From Ichthyosporea sp. XGB-2017a (taxonomy: Eukaryota > Opisthokonta > Ichthyosporea), in the NCBI GenBank assembly GCA_002811675.1, contig PDIM01000076.1:1-20457 (forward strand): DNA of 20,457 nt, read 5' to 3'. Below, in pieces: positions 1 through 7,919 of the stretch (within the stretch, counting starts at the first letter, position 1; the number at the start of each line of letters is the position of its first letter). Under the pieces are notes generated by a model. It saw nothing but the letters and a program-made list of their open reading frames with translations. It ran no database searches and had not been told where the DNA came from. The translations under genes were made by a program, and so were the position numbers.

Positions 1-87
1 TTTTTTGGTTTCAAAAAAGTGGAATCGCGAAAAACAACAACAAAACAAAAAACAAAAAGGCCTCCTCGCTGATTATTATTACATGTG

Positions 88-115
88 TAGGGTTAGGGCT
101 AGGATCTAGGGTTAG
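88..115 (+). repeat. Short interstitial telomere-like motifs (TTAGGG type)
   Basis: TAGGGTTAGGG occurs at 88-98, and TAGGGTTAG recurs at 107-115, separated by CTAGGATC. This resembles degenerate TTAGGG telomere repeats. It is only two to three units long, so chance or a telomere-factor site are both possible. Confidence 0.4.
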
Positions 116-283
116 ACATAGAGCTACTCTTGTCCTATGTACCAGCCTCTCCATAGTGGAGTGATGATTTTATTATTATAATTTTCCCATAGTTAATAAT
201 CATAATCAATTAATCATTTACTAACGCTCCTTGGTCCACACCTGCAGTCACCACACAGCTAGCTAGTCTAATAGAGGACCTAG

Positions 284-317
284 AGGAACTAGAGAGGAAG
301 AGGAACTAGAGAGGAAG
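284..317 (+). repeat. 17-bp tandem duplication upstream of eIF4G
   Basis: The unit AGGAACTAGAGAGGAAG occurs twice back to back (284-300 and 301-317) with no mismatch. A weaker related stretch (GAGGACCTAGAGG) lies just before it. It is a recent slippage or duplication product in a non-coding, purine-rich context. Confidence 0.85.
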
Positions 318-562
318 GAATCTGGTGTTACTTAGTCACTGCACTGCTGTACCTGAGTGGAGTCATTCATATAGATTTATTAGTTTACCTCTACTGTGCA
401 GAATCAAGAAATCTTGTTTGTGTGTGTGTTTCGTTTTTTGTTGGTTTATTGTTTCTTTGATATATCTAAAGCTTGAAAGATATATATTTTTGAAATCAAT
501 AGAAAGTGTATTTTAGGGATACAAGAAAAGAAAAGGAGAGAGAGGTGGTGTGTGTGTGTTTA

Positions 563-3500
563 ATGAGCAGCGCATTGAAAGAAACCGGGCGAAAAGGGAG
601 TATGGTTGAGCAAGACCATGCCACTAAACAGCAGCAAGGGATCAATAACAACAGCGGTACCGTAGAGGTGGTCGGACAGGACAAAGGCATTCAGCAGCAG
701 CCGTTAATAAGAAGCAGTATTATTTCCACGCAGTCCCATGGGAATAGATCACCGTTTGCTGCTCATCAGGAGGGAGCATCGGGAGGAGGAAGCAATAGTA
801 GTCTTGATCAGGGTACTGCAAAGTGGGTGCCTTTGATTGCGTCAAGAGAAAAAATTTCATCGGATGAATCTGTCTTCAGAAATGTGAGAGGGATTTTAAA
901 CAAATTGACACCCGAGAAGTTTGATAAGTTAACTGATCAGTTGGTGAATGTGGGAATTTATAATGTGAATATATTGCGAGGCGTGATCATCCTTTTGTTT
1001 GAAAAGGCACTTGATGAGCCTCATTATAGCTCCTTGTATGCGCAAACCTGTGTGAAACTCAATCAAGAGGCCCCAAGTTTTGAAGAGCCCGGTGCCAAAG
1101 TGTCAACATTTAGAAAACTTTTACTGAAAAAATGCCAAGATGAGTTTCAGAACCGCCAGGAGATCTTTTCTCAGTTTGAGAAGATGGATGATTCAATGGA
1201 TGACGAAGAAAAGCAAAAACGTATTCTGGCCAAGCGGAAAATGTTGGGTAATATCAAATTCATTGGCGAACTTGGTAAGCTAAAGATCCTCTCTTCGAAA
1301 GTGATGCATGATTGCATCCGGCAACTTTTGGGCAAGGTAAAGAATGCTGATCCCGATGATGTGGAATGTTTGTGTAAACTGATGACAACCGTTGGGCCAG
1401 TGCTGGATACGCCCGAAGCTCGGTTATACATGACGCAGTACTTTGAGCGTATGCAGGACCTGGCCACGAGTAAGTCCCTACCCTCCCGACATCGTTTCAT
1501 GGTGCAGGATGTCCTTGACCTGCGAAAGAACGATTGGGTGCAGAGACAATGGAAGCAGAACAAAGGGCCGAGAAGTATCGCTGAAATCCGTAAAGAGGCT
1601 GATAAGGAGTACCGCAAGAGTGGTTATAGGGGACCAAGTAGTGGTAATATGAACCACCCGCAATATGGTGGAAGCGGTGGACCAAATTATGGAGGGTATA
1701 GTAATAGTAATATGCAGGGACAGGGCCACTACCATCAGGGTCATAGCGGCAATAGTATTGGAGGGAGTGGCGGTGGATACATGAGGGGACCTGGTAGCCA
1801 AGGTATTCTGGGTAGAGGGGGTCAACAGCAGTATCAGCATCAAGGAATGGGTGGATTCAATGGCCCGGCGATGAATATGAATAACAAAGGGCAGTCGATA
1901 AACGGGGTTCATCAACAGTACAGTGGTAGTGGTGGCCATTCGCAAATGTACCGAGGGGGCTACCATAACCAACAACAGCAAGGTAGACATGGTACTGGTC
2001 TTCTCCAGTCACCGCCAGTCCAACAGGCAATGAGAGGTGGACCTCAGAATGGATTGCAAAATCTCCGAGGACAGCAGAATCAAGGGACACAAAGAATGTC
2101 CCCTGGTAGCTTTCATTCAACAGAAGGGCGTAAACAATACGGAGGTAGTTCCCAAGGTTATTCGAATATGATGTTTTCAACGGGTGAGGGTAAAATGTCC
2201 AGTCCGGGTATTAATTCGTCTTCAAAAGTAGATGATGGACTTATGCAGTCTGCTCTGAAATGCAACAACCGAGATGGCAAAGCAGAACAAGCAGATATTA
2301 ATCTGAGACCACAGTTTGCCTCAAGTGCGAAGCTTCCTCCTTCGGCAAATATAAAACAAGTGAACAGCGCGGGCACAGATATTCTTTCCACACCCAATAT
2401 AAATCCATTGGTTCCATCTACTGCCTTCAGGAGACTTGAGATTGACGACGATGAGGATGAATTGGCTGCAGGTGCAACTGGTTCTGCTTCCACAAACCCT
2501 GCCACTCCAGCCAAAGAAATCACTTTTGAGGAATTGACTGAAAAGATTAGCACCCTCGTTGCTGAATACATGTCTTCAATGGACCTTGAAAATGCTGTTT
2601 TTCTGGTGAAGGAAATGAAGGCCCGCGCGGAGAAATTCAATGTGGTGGATACAATGCTTTCCGCAGCGTTTGACCGCCTTGATCGTGATCGACAGGGAGT
2701 TGTGGACATATTGAAAGAATGTCATGCAAAAAAGGTTGTCAGCGCGGAGGAAATTGTTAAAAGCTTGAATACACAATTGGAAAGTGTGGAAGATCTAAAG
2801 CTAGATATCCCTCATATTGAAACGTACATTCTGACATATGTGTTAAGATTTATCCGGGGGGGTAGTTTCACATTGAAGGATTGTGTTGACCAATGTAATA
2901 TATTTACCGGAGAGCAGGTATTAAAAGTTCTGGCTTTGCTTAAGGAGCAAACGAGTGATATTGAGGTGGAGACTGCCGCAAAATATATTGACCTGCGGTC
3001 GTTCTTTGTTGTGCCTACAAAATTATCTGATGAAGAATATTACAGAAAGTTAGAATCTTTGAAGCTAGATTTTTTGTGCCCTGAAATTAAATGTGAATTG
3101 GCAGTTGACAACCTACTAAAGAACGAAGAGGAGCCGTTGAAGGTACTGGAATGGTTGAAAGCTAACATTGACAAGAAAACACTGTCCAGCGAAAAATTTA
3201 TTGCTCGTCTTGTTTCTGTTATCCTTAAGTATAGCTCCAAGAAGTCAATTATCTTTCCGGATGATGGCGGAAGACCAACTTTGAATGTGTCGAAGGAAGC
3301 AAAGGCAGAAGAAGCTCGATTCATTCAAAAGTATACGAAGCTTCTGTCGCCACTTGTTGGTGATTCTCAGGCACTCCAGGTTGCTTGTATTTATGGAGTT
3401 CAGATATTTGCCCATCAAGCTGGCTTCCCAGCTAACTATATGGAACGAATGTTTACTGCTCTGTATAATTTGGACATCTGTGAAGAGGAATCCTTTTTCT

Positions 3501-3616
3501 TGTGGAAGGAAGATGTTCGTGATGATTTTCCAGGAAAAGGAACATCTTTGTTTCAGGTTAACAAATGGTTAAACTGGCTTGCTGAAGATGATGAGGAAAG
3601 TGAAGAGGAGGATTGA
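563..3616 (+). CDS. EIF4G: eIF4G-family translation initiation scaffold (MIF4G-MA3-W2, DAP5-like layout)
   Basis: This 1017-residue cytoplasmic scaffold should bind eIF4A and recruit eIF3 and the 40S subunit to mRNA. A MIF4G domain spans about residues 103-326 (motifs ILNKLTPEKFDKL, LGNIKFIGELGKL, ECLCKLMTTVGP). A Gly/Gln/Asn/Met-rich linker follows (about 354-538), then MA3 (about 652-765). The W2/eIF5C domain at the C-terminus ends in PGKGTSLFQVNKWLNWL plus an acidic tail. The roughly 100 residues before MIF4G contain no Tyr, so no YxxxxL-phi eIF4E-binding motif is present. That resembles DAP5/eIF4G2 more than canonical eIF4G, though several MIF4G segments look eIF4G1-like. Start: ATG at 563 has weak context (T at -3). 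ATG at 602 has strong context (A at -3, G at +4) and would give 1004 residues, so leaky scanning could produce two N-termini. The gene has no introns and is convergent with DHX33. Confidence 0.93.
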   Translation: MSSALKETGRKGSMVEQDHATKQQQGINNNSGTVEVVGQDKGIQQQPLIRSSIISTQSHGNRSPFAAHQEGASGGGSNSSLDQGTAKWVPLIASREKISSDESVFRNVRGILNKLTPEKFDKLTDQLVNVGIYNVNILRGVIILLFEKALDEPHYSSLYAQTCVKLNQEAPSFEEPGAKVSTFRKLLLKKCQDEFQNRQEIFSQFEKMDDSMDDEEKQKRILAKRKMLGNIKFIGELGKLKILSSKVMHDCIRQLLGKVKNADPDDVECLCKLMTTVGPVLDTPEARLYMTQYFERMQDLATSKSLPSRHRFMVQDVLDLRKNDWVQRQWKQNKGPRSIAEIRKEADKEYRKSGYRGPSSGNMNHPQYGGSGGPNYGGYSNSNMQGQGHYHQGHSGNSIGGSGGGYMRGPGSQGILGRGGQQQYQHQGMGGFNGPAMNMNNKGQSINGVHQQYSGSGGHSQMYRGGYHNQQQQGRHGTGLLQSPPVQQAMRGGPQNGLQNLRGQQNQGTQRMSPGSFHSTEGRKQYGGSSQGYSNMMFSTGEGKMSSPGINSSSKVDDGLMQSALKCNNRDGKAEQADINLRPQFASSAKLPPSANIKQVNSAGTDILSTPNINPLVPSTAFRRLEIDDDEDELAAGATGSASTNPATPAKEITFEELTEKISTLVAEYMSSMDLENAVFLVKEMKARAEKFNVVDTMLSAAFDRLDRDRQGVVDILKECHAKKVVSAEEIVKSLNTQLESVEDLKLDIPHIETYILTYVLRFIRGGSFTLKDCVDQCNIFTGEQVLKVLALLKEQTSDIEVETAAKYIDLRSFFVVPTKLSDEEYYRKLESLKLDFLCPEIKCELAVDNLLKNEEEPLKVLEWLKANIDKKTLSSEKFIARLVSVILKYSSKKSIIFPDDGGRPTLNVSKEAKAEEARFIQKYTKLLSPLVGDSQALQVACIYGVQIFAHQAGFPANYMERMFTALYNLDICEEESFFLWKEDVRDDFPGKGTSLFQVNKWLNWLAEDDEESEEED
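1622..2176 (+). other. Prion-like low-complexity segment within eIF4G
   Basis: These codons specify about 185 residues (354-538) that are almost free of acidic and aliphatic residues and dominated by Gly, Gln, Asn, Ser, Tyr, Met and His, with scattered Arg-Gly. Glutamine runs are encoded by mixed CAA/CAG and glycine runs by mixed GGN codons. The repeat is therefore at the protein level rather than simple DNA slippage. Such segments commonly mediate condensation or RNA contact; that role here is inferred. Confidence 0.75.
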
Positions 3617-3666
3617 AGACGGGAACTGAAAATTTAATTGCGTGCACTCTAAGGACGTCGTATAAG

Positions 3667-3672
3667 TTTATT
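3667..3672 (-). terminator. Candidate poly(A) signal of DHX33
   Basis: The plus strand reads TTTATT, which is AATAAA on the minus strand about 305 nt past the DHX33 stop. No closer canonical hexamer was seen. Confidence 0.4.
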
Positions 3673-3929
3673 ATTATAGTATATTGCTGTGTATGTTTTG
3701 AATTGCGCATTTACCCCTTAAGTTCGGAATCTACTCGATAATAGTATCAATTATTTAAAAAGGAAAATGAACCTCTGGCTGTTGATATGTCTCTTTGACT
3801 ACAATATGAGTTGCTCTTTACGCACCTGTGCCTAGGAAAGGCACTGATCGCATCAATCTAGGAGTATGATAAGCTTTTGAGCATTGCACTTTTCACATGC
3901 CTTGTGTAGATCACAAAAACAAAGAAAAA

Positions 3930-3935
3930 AATAAA
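3930..3935 (+). terminator. Candidate poly(A) signal of eIF4G
   Basis: AATAAA sits inside an A-rich tract about 313 nt past the eIF4G stop. No nearer plus-strand AATAAA is visible. The A-rich setting makes a chance match possible. Confidence 0.35.
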
Positions 3936-3977
3936 AAGCCATTAAACGAAGTAAAAAGGAATGCCCTCGTTGGTTTC

Positions 3978-6251
3978 TTAAGCAAAGTACTTTGGTGCTA
4001 CTTCAGTTAGCCACTCTGGCTCAACCTGAGACACCTCTCTCATGTACTGTTTTGAAGTAAATACAAGTTCATTAAATAACAGACATTGAGGTTTTTTACC
4101 AAACAATACTGAGCCTGGATGTATGCTTACAGGACTTGAAGAAGTCATGGTTCGATATTTGTTATCGGGTTGAAGAGTGGCAACGTTTACAAAAAAGCCT
4201 GCAACAAGTGTCTTTCTTATGGGAACTGTGTCCATTCCGCAAGAAGACAGCTCTATTTTCATTCGGCCACACAAATCTACCAATTGCTGCCTTACGTCTA
4301 AAACACTTTTCATTGTTCTAGCGTTAATAAAGTTTTCAATACACCACTTCTTGCTCTCCCCGGCCTCTTTATACGCCTTGAAAACGTTCAAAAGTGTGAT
4401 GTGATCTCCTTCATACGAAGCAAACTTTCTTTTAGAAAAATTCGCCTTTTCTCGCTTATCATTTGGAGCATAGAACACAGAATCAACGCTAAGCATGGAT
4501 ACAATAGTCAAGATCTCCTCAACGCACTCAAATCCAACTGCAGCTAAGATTGTCTTGGCAAGCCTGGGTTCTAATGGAAACTCTGCCATCTTCTTTCCCG
4601 TTGTAGATAACTTTCCTCTGTCATCAAGGGCACCCAAGCAGTAAAGCAACTCCAGCGCTTGTACCAATGATTCCTCATTGGGCCTATCCAAAAAGTCAAA
4701 ATTCAGAATATCATCAATCCCCATCGCCTTCAACTGCAGCACGACCGTACTCATGTTAGAGCGAAGAATCTCTGGCTTCGTCTCTGGCTCCATCTTGTCA
4801 AACTCCTCTTCGGTGTACAAACGATAGCATGCACCAGCCTGCTCACGACCCGCACGCCCTGCACGCTGTTGTGCCTGTGCTTTCGATATAGGTGCAACTG
4901 TCAGCGTATCCAGACCAATGCGAGGATTGTACCCCCTGCTCTTTACCAGTCCCGGGTCTACAACGTACTTAATGCCGTTAATGGTGATTGATGTTTCTGC
5001 GATATTTGTAGCCAAAATCACTTTGCGGAACCCGGATGGGGTAGGCTCGAACACCTTCATCTGCTCGCTAGATGGGAGGGCAGCAAAAATAGGACATACC
5101 ATCAACTCAGGATGCCTCTCCTCCTCCTCCACCACCACCCTTTCTTCCGCCTTACTAGTCGCATCCTTTTGCATATCTTCATTTTCTCGCATCTCTTCCA
5201 ACTGCTTTTTCTCCCGCTCGGCGGTCCTTTCCCGCACATATTGCAGTAACAGCTTCTGAACCGCTTCGATCTCTTCCTGCCCCGTCAAGAACACAAGAAT
5301 ATCCCCTACAGGTGGCGATGTTTCGTGAATCTGAATAGCCGCCGTCATTGCAGCATCAATATAATCGCTCTCAGGCCGCCTCGTGTACATTACCTCTACA
5401 GGAAATTGCCTCCCAGAGATGTACAAGATGGGGGCCATATCGAAAAAATCGGAAAACTTCTGTGCCTCCAACGTGGCGGACATAATCACCACACGCAAAT
5501 CTCTTCGCTGTCTCTGTATTTTTTTAATCACTCCAAACAACACATCAGTGTGAAGTGTACGCTCATGGGCCTCATCCAGGATAATAACGCTGTACTGCTC
5601 CAGAAGACTACACAGATCCCCATCGCTCCCTTTCTCCTCCTTTCCCTCCTTTGCCTTGTCCATAATCATTGCCTCTCTCAGCAGCATCCCATCCGTCACG
5701 TACTTAATCACGGTTCTGGTTCCCTTTTTCCTATTCGTCATATCATCAAACCGGATCGTATACCCAACTTCCTCCCCAACACGACAACCCACCTCCTCCC
5801 CAACTCGCTTCGCAACCGTCACCGCTGCCACACGTCGAGGCTGCGTGCACACAATTCCCTTTGTCTTCTTCTTATTGTGATTGTGATTAGTCTTCCCTTC
5901 CTCCCTCTCCTCCTTCAGCTGCTCCTCGTACAAGTACTGCGTCAACTGAGTCGTCTTCCCACTCCCAGTCTCCCCAACAAGCACCACCGTCCCGTGGGCC
6001 CGTATCGCTGAAAGAATCGCTTCCCGCCCTTCTGCAATAGGTAGCTGTCGGGCACTCCTTCGTAGCCGCATGGCCTTCTCCTTCAATTGCTTCTCCTTAT
6101 CTTTCACAAATCCTCCTCCACCATTGCTCCCTCTCCCCCCTTTCCTCCTCCACTCCCTCGCTCCAACACCCTGCTCCTCCCATTTTCTCTTCACAGCCCC
6201 CCCTTCTTTTGCCTTCTTTCCCGTTTCTTTAAACTCCACAAAACCCCCCAT
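3978..6251 (-). CDS. DHX33: DEAH-box RNA helicase, DHX33 type
   Basis: This 757-residue ATP-dependent RNA helicase belongs to a family known in animals for nucleolar rRNA synthesis and 80S assembly. Motifs from the ATG at 6251: I GETGSGKTTQ (93-102), Ia TQPRR (136-140), II DEAH (226-229), III SAT (258-260), IV region FLTGQEEIE (about 322-330), V ATNIAETS (414-421) and VI QRAGRAGR (462-469). Winged-helix, ratchet and OB-fold regions follow. C-terminal features favour DHX33 over the spliceosomal DHX16/DHX8/DHX15: MAEFPLEP.LAKTIL, LLSVDSV-like, EGDH.TLLN, ATLQPD, and SVLFGKKPQC. The short basic, Gly-rich N-terminus (about 70 residues) also fits, since DHX16-type proteins carry a long extension. 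Charged insertions occur between motifs I and Ia (about 111-131) and after motif IV (about 339-383). The start has G at -3 and G at +4. The gene is divergent from CMSS1. Confidence 0.93.
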   Translation of the reverse strand: MGGFVEFKETGKKAKEGGAVKRKWEEQGVGAREWRRKGGRGSNGGGGFVKDKEKQLKEKAMRLRRSARQLPIAEGREAILSAIRAHGTVVLVGETGSGKTTQLTQYLYEEQLKEEREEGKTNHNHNKKKTKGIVCTQPRRVAAVTVAKRVGEEVGCRVGEEVGYTIRFDDMTNRKKGTRTVIKYVTDGMLLREAMIMDKAKEGKEEKGSDGDLCSLLEQYSVIILDEAHERTLHTDVLFGVIKKIQRQRRDLRVVIMSATLEAQKFSDFFDMAPILYISGRQFPVEVMYTRRPESDYIDAAMTAAIQIHETSPPVGDILVFLTGQEEIEAVQKLLLQYVRERTAEREKKQLEEMRENEDMQKDATSKAEERVVVEEEERHPELMVCPIFAALPSSEQMKVFEPTPSGFRKVILATNIAETSITINGIKYVVDPGLVKSRGYNPRIGLDTLTVAPISKAQAQQRAGRAGREQAGACYRLYTEEEFDKMEPETKPEILRSNMSTVVLQLKAMGIDDILNFDFLDRPNEESLVQALELLYCLGALDDRGKLSTTGKKMAEFPLEPRLAKTILAAVGFECVEEILTIVSMLSVDSVFYAPNDKREKANFSKRKFASYEGDHITLLNVFKAYKEAGESKKWCIENFINARTMKSVLDVRQQLVDLCGRMKIELSSCGMDTVPIRKTLVAGFFVNVATLQPDNKYRTMTSSSPVSIHPGSVLFGKKPQCLLFNELVFTSKQYMREVSQVEPEWLTEVAPKYFA

Positions 6252-6680
6252 CACTCAAGTTACAATAAAAGTCTTTTTTTCACAAATAGAGAGAGAGAGC
6301 CAGGGAACCAGAGAGTCTTTTCTGATTGATCCTTTAACAAAAATGTACCTGTTTTTCTTTTTGGTTCTTGTTTATCGATCCCCTTCGCAACAACCAAAAA
6401 AAAAAAGAAAGAAAACGAAAGAAAAAACGAATAAATAAACCCAAAAAAATTCAAAGGAAAAATTGACCATGTGACTTTTTGTATAAAAAAAACGCCTTTA
6501 TCTTAATTTTCATATATTTCTTCATTATTTACTTCTTCTTTATATCCGTGGATTGAGTTATTGGAACTGCAACAAAGCAGAAGAGAGGAAGAGGGTAGAA
6601 GTAACAAAGGAAATCCCCCCACTGTGAACTGTAAGTTTGAAAACAGGTATAAAATAGGAATTCCAAACAAAAGAGTGATA
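6252..6680. promoter_or_regulatory. Shared divergent promoter region, DHX33 / CMSS1
   Basis: The 429 bp between two divergent start codons must hold both promoters and both leaders. DHX33's coding strand shows a long T-rich block (plus strand 6395-6470 A-rich) and then a purine-rich leader with a GA repeat (plus strand 6289-6298). The CMSS1 side shows a T/C-rich block (6490-6545) and then a purine-rich leader (6565-6612). A TATAAAA box lies at 6482-6488. No coding sequence is evident. Confidence 0.65.
6482..6488 (+). promoter_or_regulatory. Candidate TATA box for CMSS1
   Basis: TATAAAA followed by an A-run lies about 193 bp upstream of the CMSS1 ATG and just before a pyrimidine-rich stretch that could surround the start site. 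The evidence is motif match and position only. Confidence 0.35.
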
Positions 6681-7721
6681 ATGGTGGGAATCACAACAGC
6701 AACCAAAAGAAGGAACGAGGAGTACAATAGAGGAGGGGACGATCTAGACGATGATTTGATGTTTGATCTGCAGGGAGGCTCTGACCATGAGAAGGAGGAG
6801 GTACTGGAGGACGAGAAGGAAAAAGAGGAATACCAACACACACAACAGCGGAATGTGGCCAAGAAACTAAAGACTTCTACCTCATCCCCTCCTGCCAGTA
6901 CCGCCTCAGGTAATGGAGCGAAGAAGAGCAAGAAGGAGCGACGCAAGGCACGCCAGGAGAAGCGCAGGGAGGGGTTTATGGCAAAGGACAGTCGTGTCAA
7001 TAAACTGATCCAGAGTGGTGATATGGAACAGCAGAGGCAACTTCTGTGGGAGCAATATGTGCTGTATCTGAATCGTCAACGTACGGATGAGGAGAAGGAC
7101 AAGGAGGCTTTGGAGACCCGTACAGGTGAGGAGGATATCCCCGCGGCTTGTTTCCTTGATCTGAAGGGACTAGAGGAGCGTGGGACGGAGCATGCTTGTG
7201 GGGTAGTGAAACATGTGTGCCCTCGCTGGGAGAGGGTCTTGGGGATGAATGCTAAAGCAAACAAGACTTCGAATTCGAAGAAGAATGCTATCAAAATGGG
7301 CTGTCCGGAATTTCTCTTCATTACAAACTCGTCTGTTCAGGCTGCCGATTTGGTAAAGCGCCTTAATGTAGACTTTGCTCGCCTGTGCAAGGTAGTGAAG
7401 TTATTCTCTCGCCATATGAAGATCAAGGAGCAGGAGGAATATCTTCGCAATCACGTTGTTCATTTGGCAGTCGGTACCCCGGGGCGCATCCGCGCACTTA
7501 TTGAAAATGGGGCCCTAAATACAGGCAGGCTTACCTACGTATTAGTGGACTGCACACGCGATGCAAAGACAAAGAACATATTCCAGTACCCAGAATCCCA
7601 CGAGGAACTCTTTGCACTCTTTGACAAAGCAATTGTCCCATCCATCAAGAAGATACGGAAGAGACTGACAGATAATGACAAGCTGGATACGTACGCAGGC
7701 CCCTTTATTGGCCTGTACTAA
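6681..7721 (+). CDS. CMSS1: CMSS1/Cms1 family, 90S pre-ribosome-associated protein
   Basis: This 346-residue protein belongs to the Cms1/CMSS1 family, which is linked to the U3-containing small-subunit processome. An acidic N-terminus (Asp/Glu-rich, about residues 15-55) is followed by a strongly basic stretch (about 80-97, Lys/Arg-rich, nuclear or nucleolar targeting). The conserved C-terminal half carries a degenerate DEAD-helicase-like fold: FLFITNSSVQAADLVKRL (about 211-228), a HMKI..QEEYL segment, and the family hallmark GTPGRI (265-270), followed by a LVDCTRD strand. Walker A and DEAD motifs are absent, as is usual for the family, so no helicase activity is expected. It is somewhat longer than the animal protein (about 280 residues). 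The ATG at 6681 has strong context (A at -3, G at +4); the frame upstream has no other ATG. It shares a divergent promoter with DHX33, another ribosome-biogenesis gene. Confidence 0.9.
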   Translation: MVGITTATKRRNEEYNRGGDDLDDDLMFDLQGGSDHEKEEVLEDEKEKEEYQHTQQRNVAKKLKTSTSSPPASTASGNGAKKSKKERRKARQEKRREGFMAKDSRVNKLIQSGDMEQQRQLLWEQYVLYLNRQRTDEEKDKEALETRTGEEDIPAACFLDLKGLEERGTEHACGVVKHVCPRWERVLGMNAKANKTSNSKKNAIKMGCPEFLFITNSSVQAADLVKRLNVDFARLCKVVKLFSRHMKIKEQEEYLRNHVVHLAVGTPGRIRALIENGALNTGRLTYVLVDCTRDAKTKNIFQYPESHEELFALFDKAIVPSIKKIRKRLTDNDKLDTYAGPFIGLY

Positions 7722-7756
7722 AACACTATATATATAGATATCACACATTACACTTC

Positions 7757-7762
7757 TTTATT
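7757..7762 (-). terminator. Candidate poly(A) signal of WASP
   Basis: The plus strand reads TTTATT, AATAAA on the minus strand, about 158 nt past the WASP stop and only 36 nt from the CMSS1 stop. If used, the WASP transcript ends almost inside CMSS1. Confidence 0.5.
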
Positions 7763-7813
7763 GGTGAACAATGCTATGCTAATGGCACTGTTGTAATTTT
7801 TTAACAGGTCGTA

Positions 7814-7819
7814 AATAAA
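7814..7819 (+). terminator. Candidate poly(A) signal of CMSS1
   Basis: AATAAA lies 93 nt past the CMSS1 stop, within the presumed WASP 3' UTR. Confidence 0.5.
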
Positions 7820-7919
7820 TCCTTTAAACCATACTTCGTCCAATGAAACCGAACAAAATGAAGCAAAATGGCAAGAGAATAATAGCCAGCCCCAACGCAC
7901 ATCTTCCTCTTCTGTCTTT

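Larger units (their letters stand above)
1..562. other. AT-rich upstream region of the eIF4G gene
   Basis: No convincing coding sequence is visible here. The stretch holds an A-rich tract (about 25-58), telomere-like TTAGGG motifs (88-115), a 13-base palindrome CTCCATAGTGGAG (149-161), AT-rich sequence (165-225), a 17-bp perfect tandem duplication (284-317), and then a T/G-rich tract (about 415-490) followed by a purine-rich leader (about 512-546) up to the eIF4G start. The T-rich then purine-rich order recurs upstream of other genes in the window, so 415-562 probably contains the eIF4G promoter and 5' leader (inference). Confidence 0.6.
3617..3977. other. Convergent 3' intergenic spacer, eIF4G / DHX33
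   Basis: Both genes end into this 361-bp AT-rich spacer. I see no coding sequence. The clearest poly(A) hexamer for eIF4G is at 3930-3935 and for DHX33 is at 3667-3672, so each signal lies near the other gene's end. If both are used, the two 3' UTRs overlap for roughly 250 bp. Confidence 0.6.

Noticed and set aside
506-562. Longer eIF4G frame starting at GTG 506
   Set aside because: GTG is not expected to start a nuclear eukaryotic gene. The added residues are encoded by leader-like GA- and TG-repeat sequence, and ATG 563 is in frame.
5325-6011. 228-residue open frame opposite DHX33
   Set aside because: Antisense to the conserved helicase core; composition is His/Leu/Pro-rich with no recognisable domain.
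3978-6251. DHX16/PRP2 or DHX35 identity for the DEAH helicase
   Set aside because: The helicase core fits all, but ATLQPD, the SVLFGKKPQC segment, the EGDH.TLLN region and the short N-terminus fit DHX33 better.
6631-6660. GTAAGT followed by CAG and TAG as a 5' UTR intron
   Set aside because: The donor-like word is followed within 16-26 bp by acceptor-like words, too short for a credible spliceosomal intron, and no other gene here shows one.
6561-6680. Longer CMSS1 frame from TTG 6561
   Set aside because: There is no ATG in this extension. The ATG at 6681 has strong context and directly precedes the acidic N-terminus.
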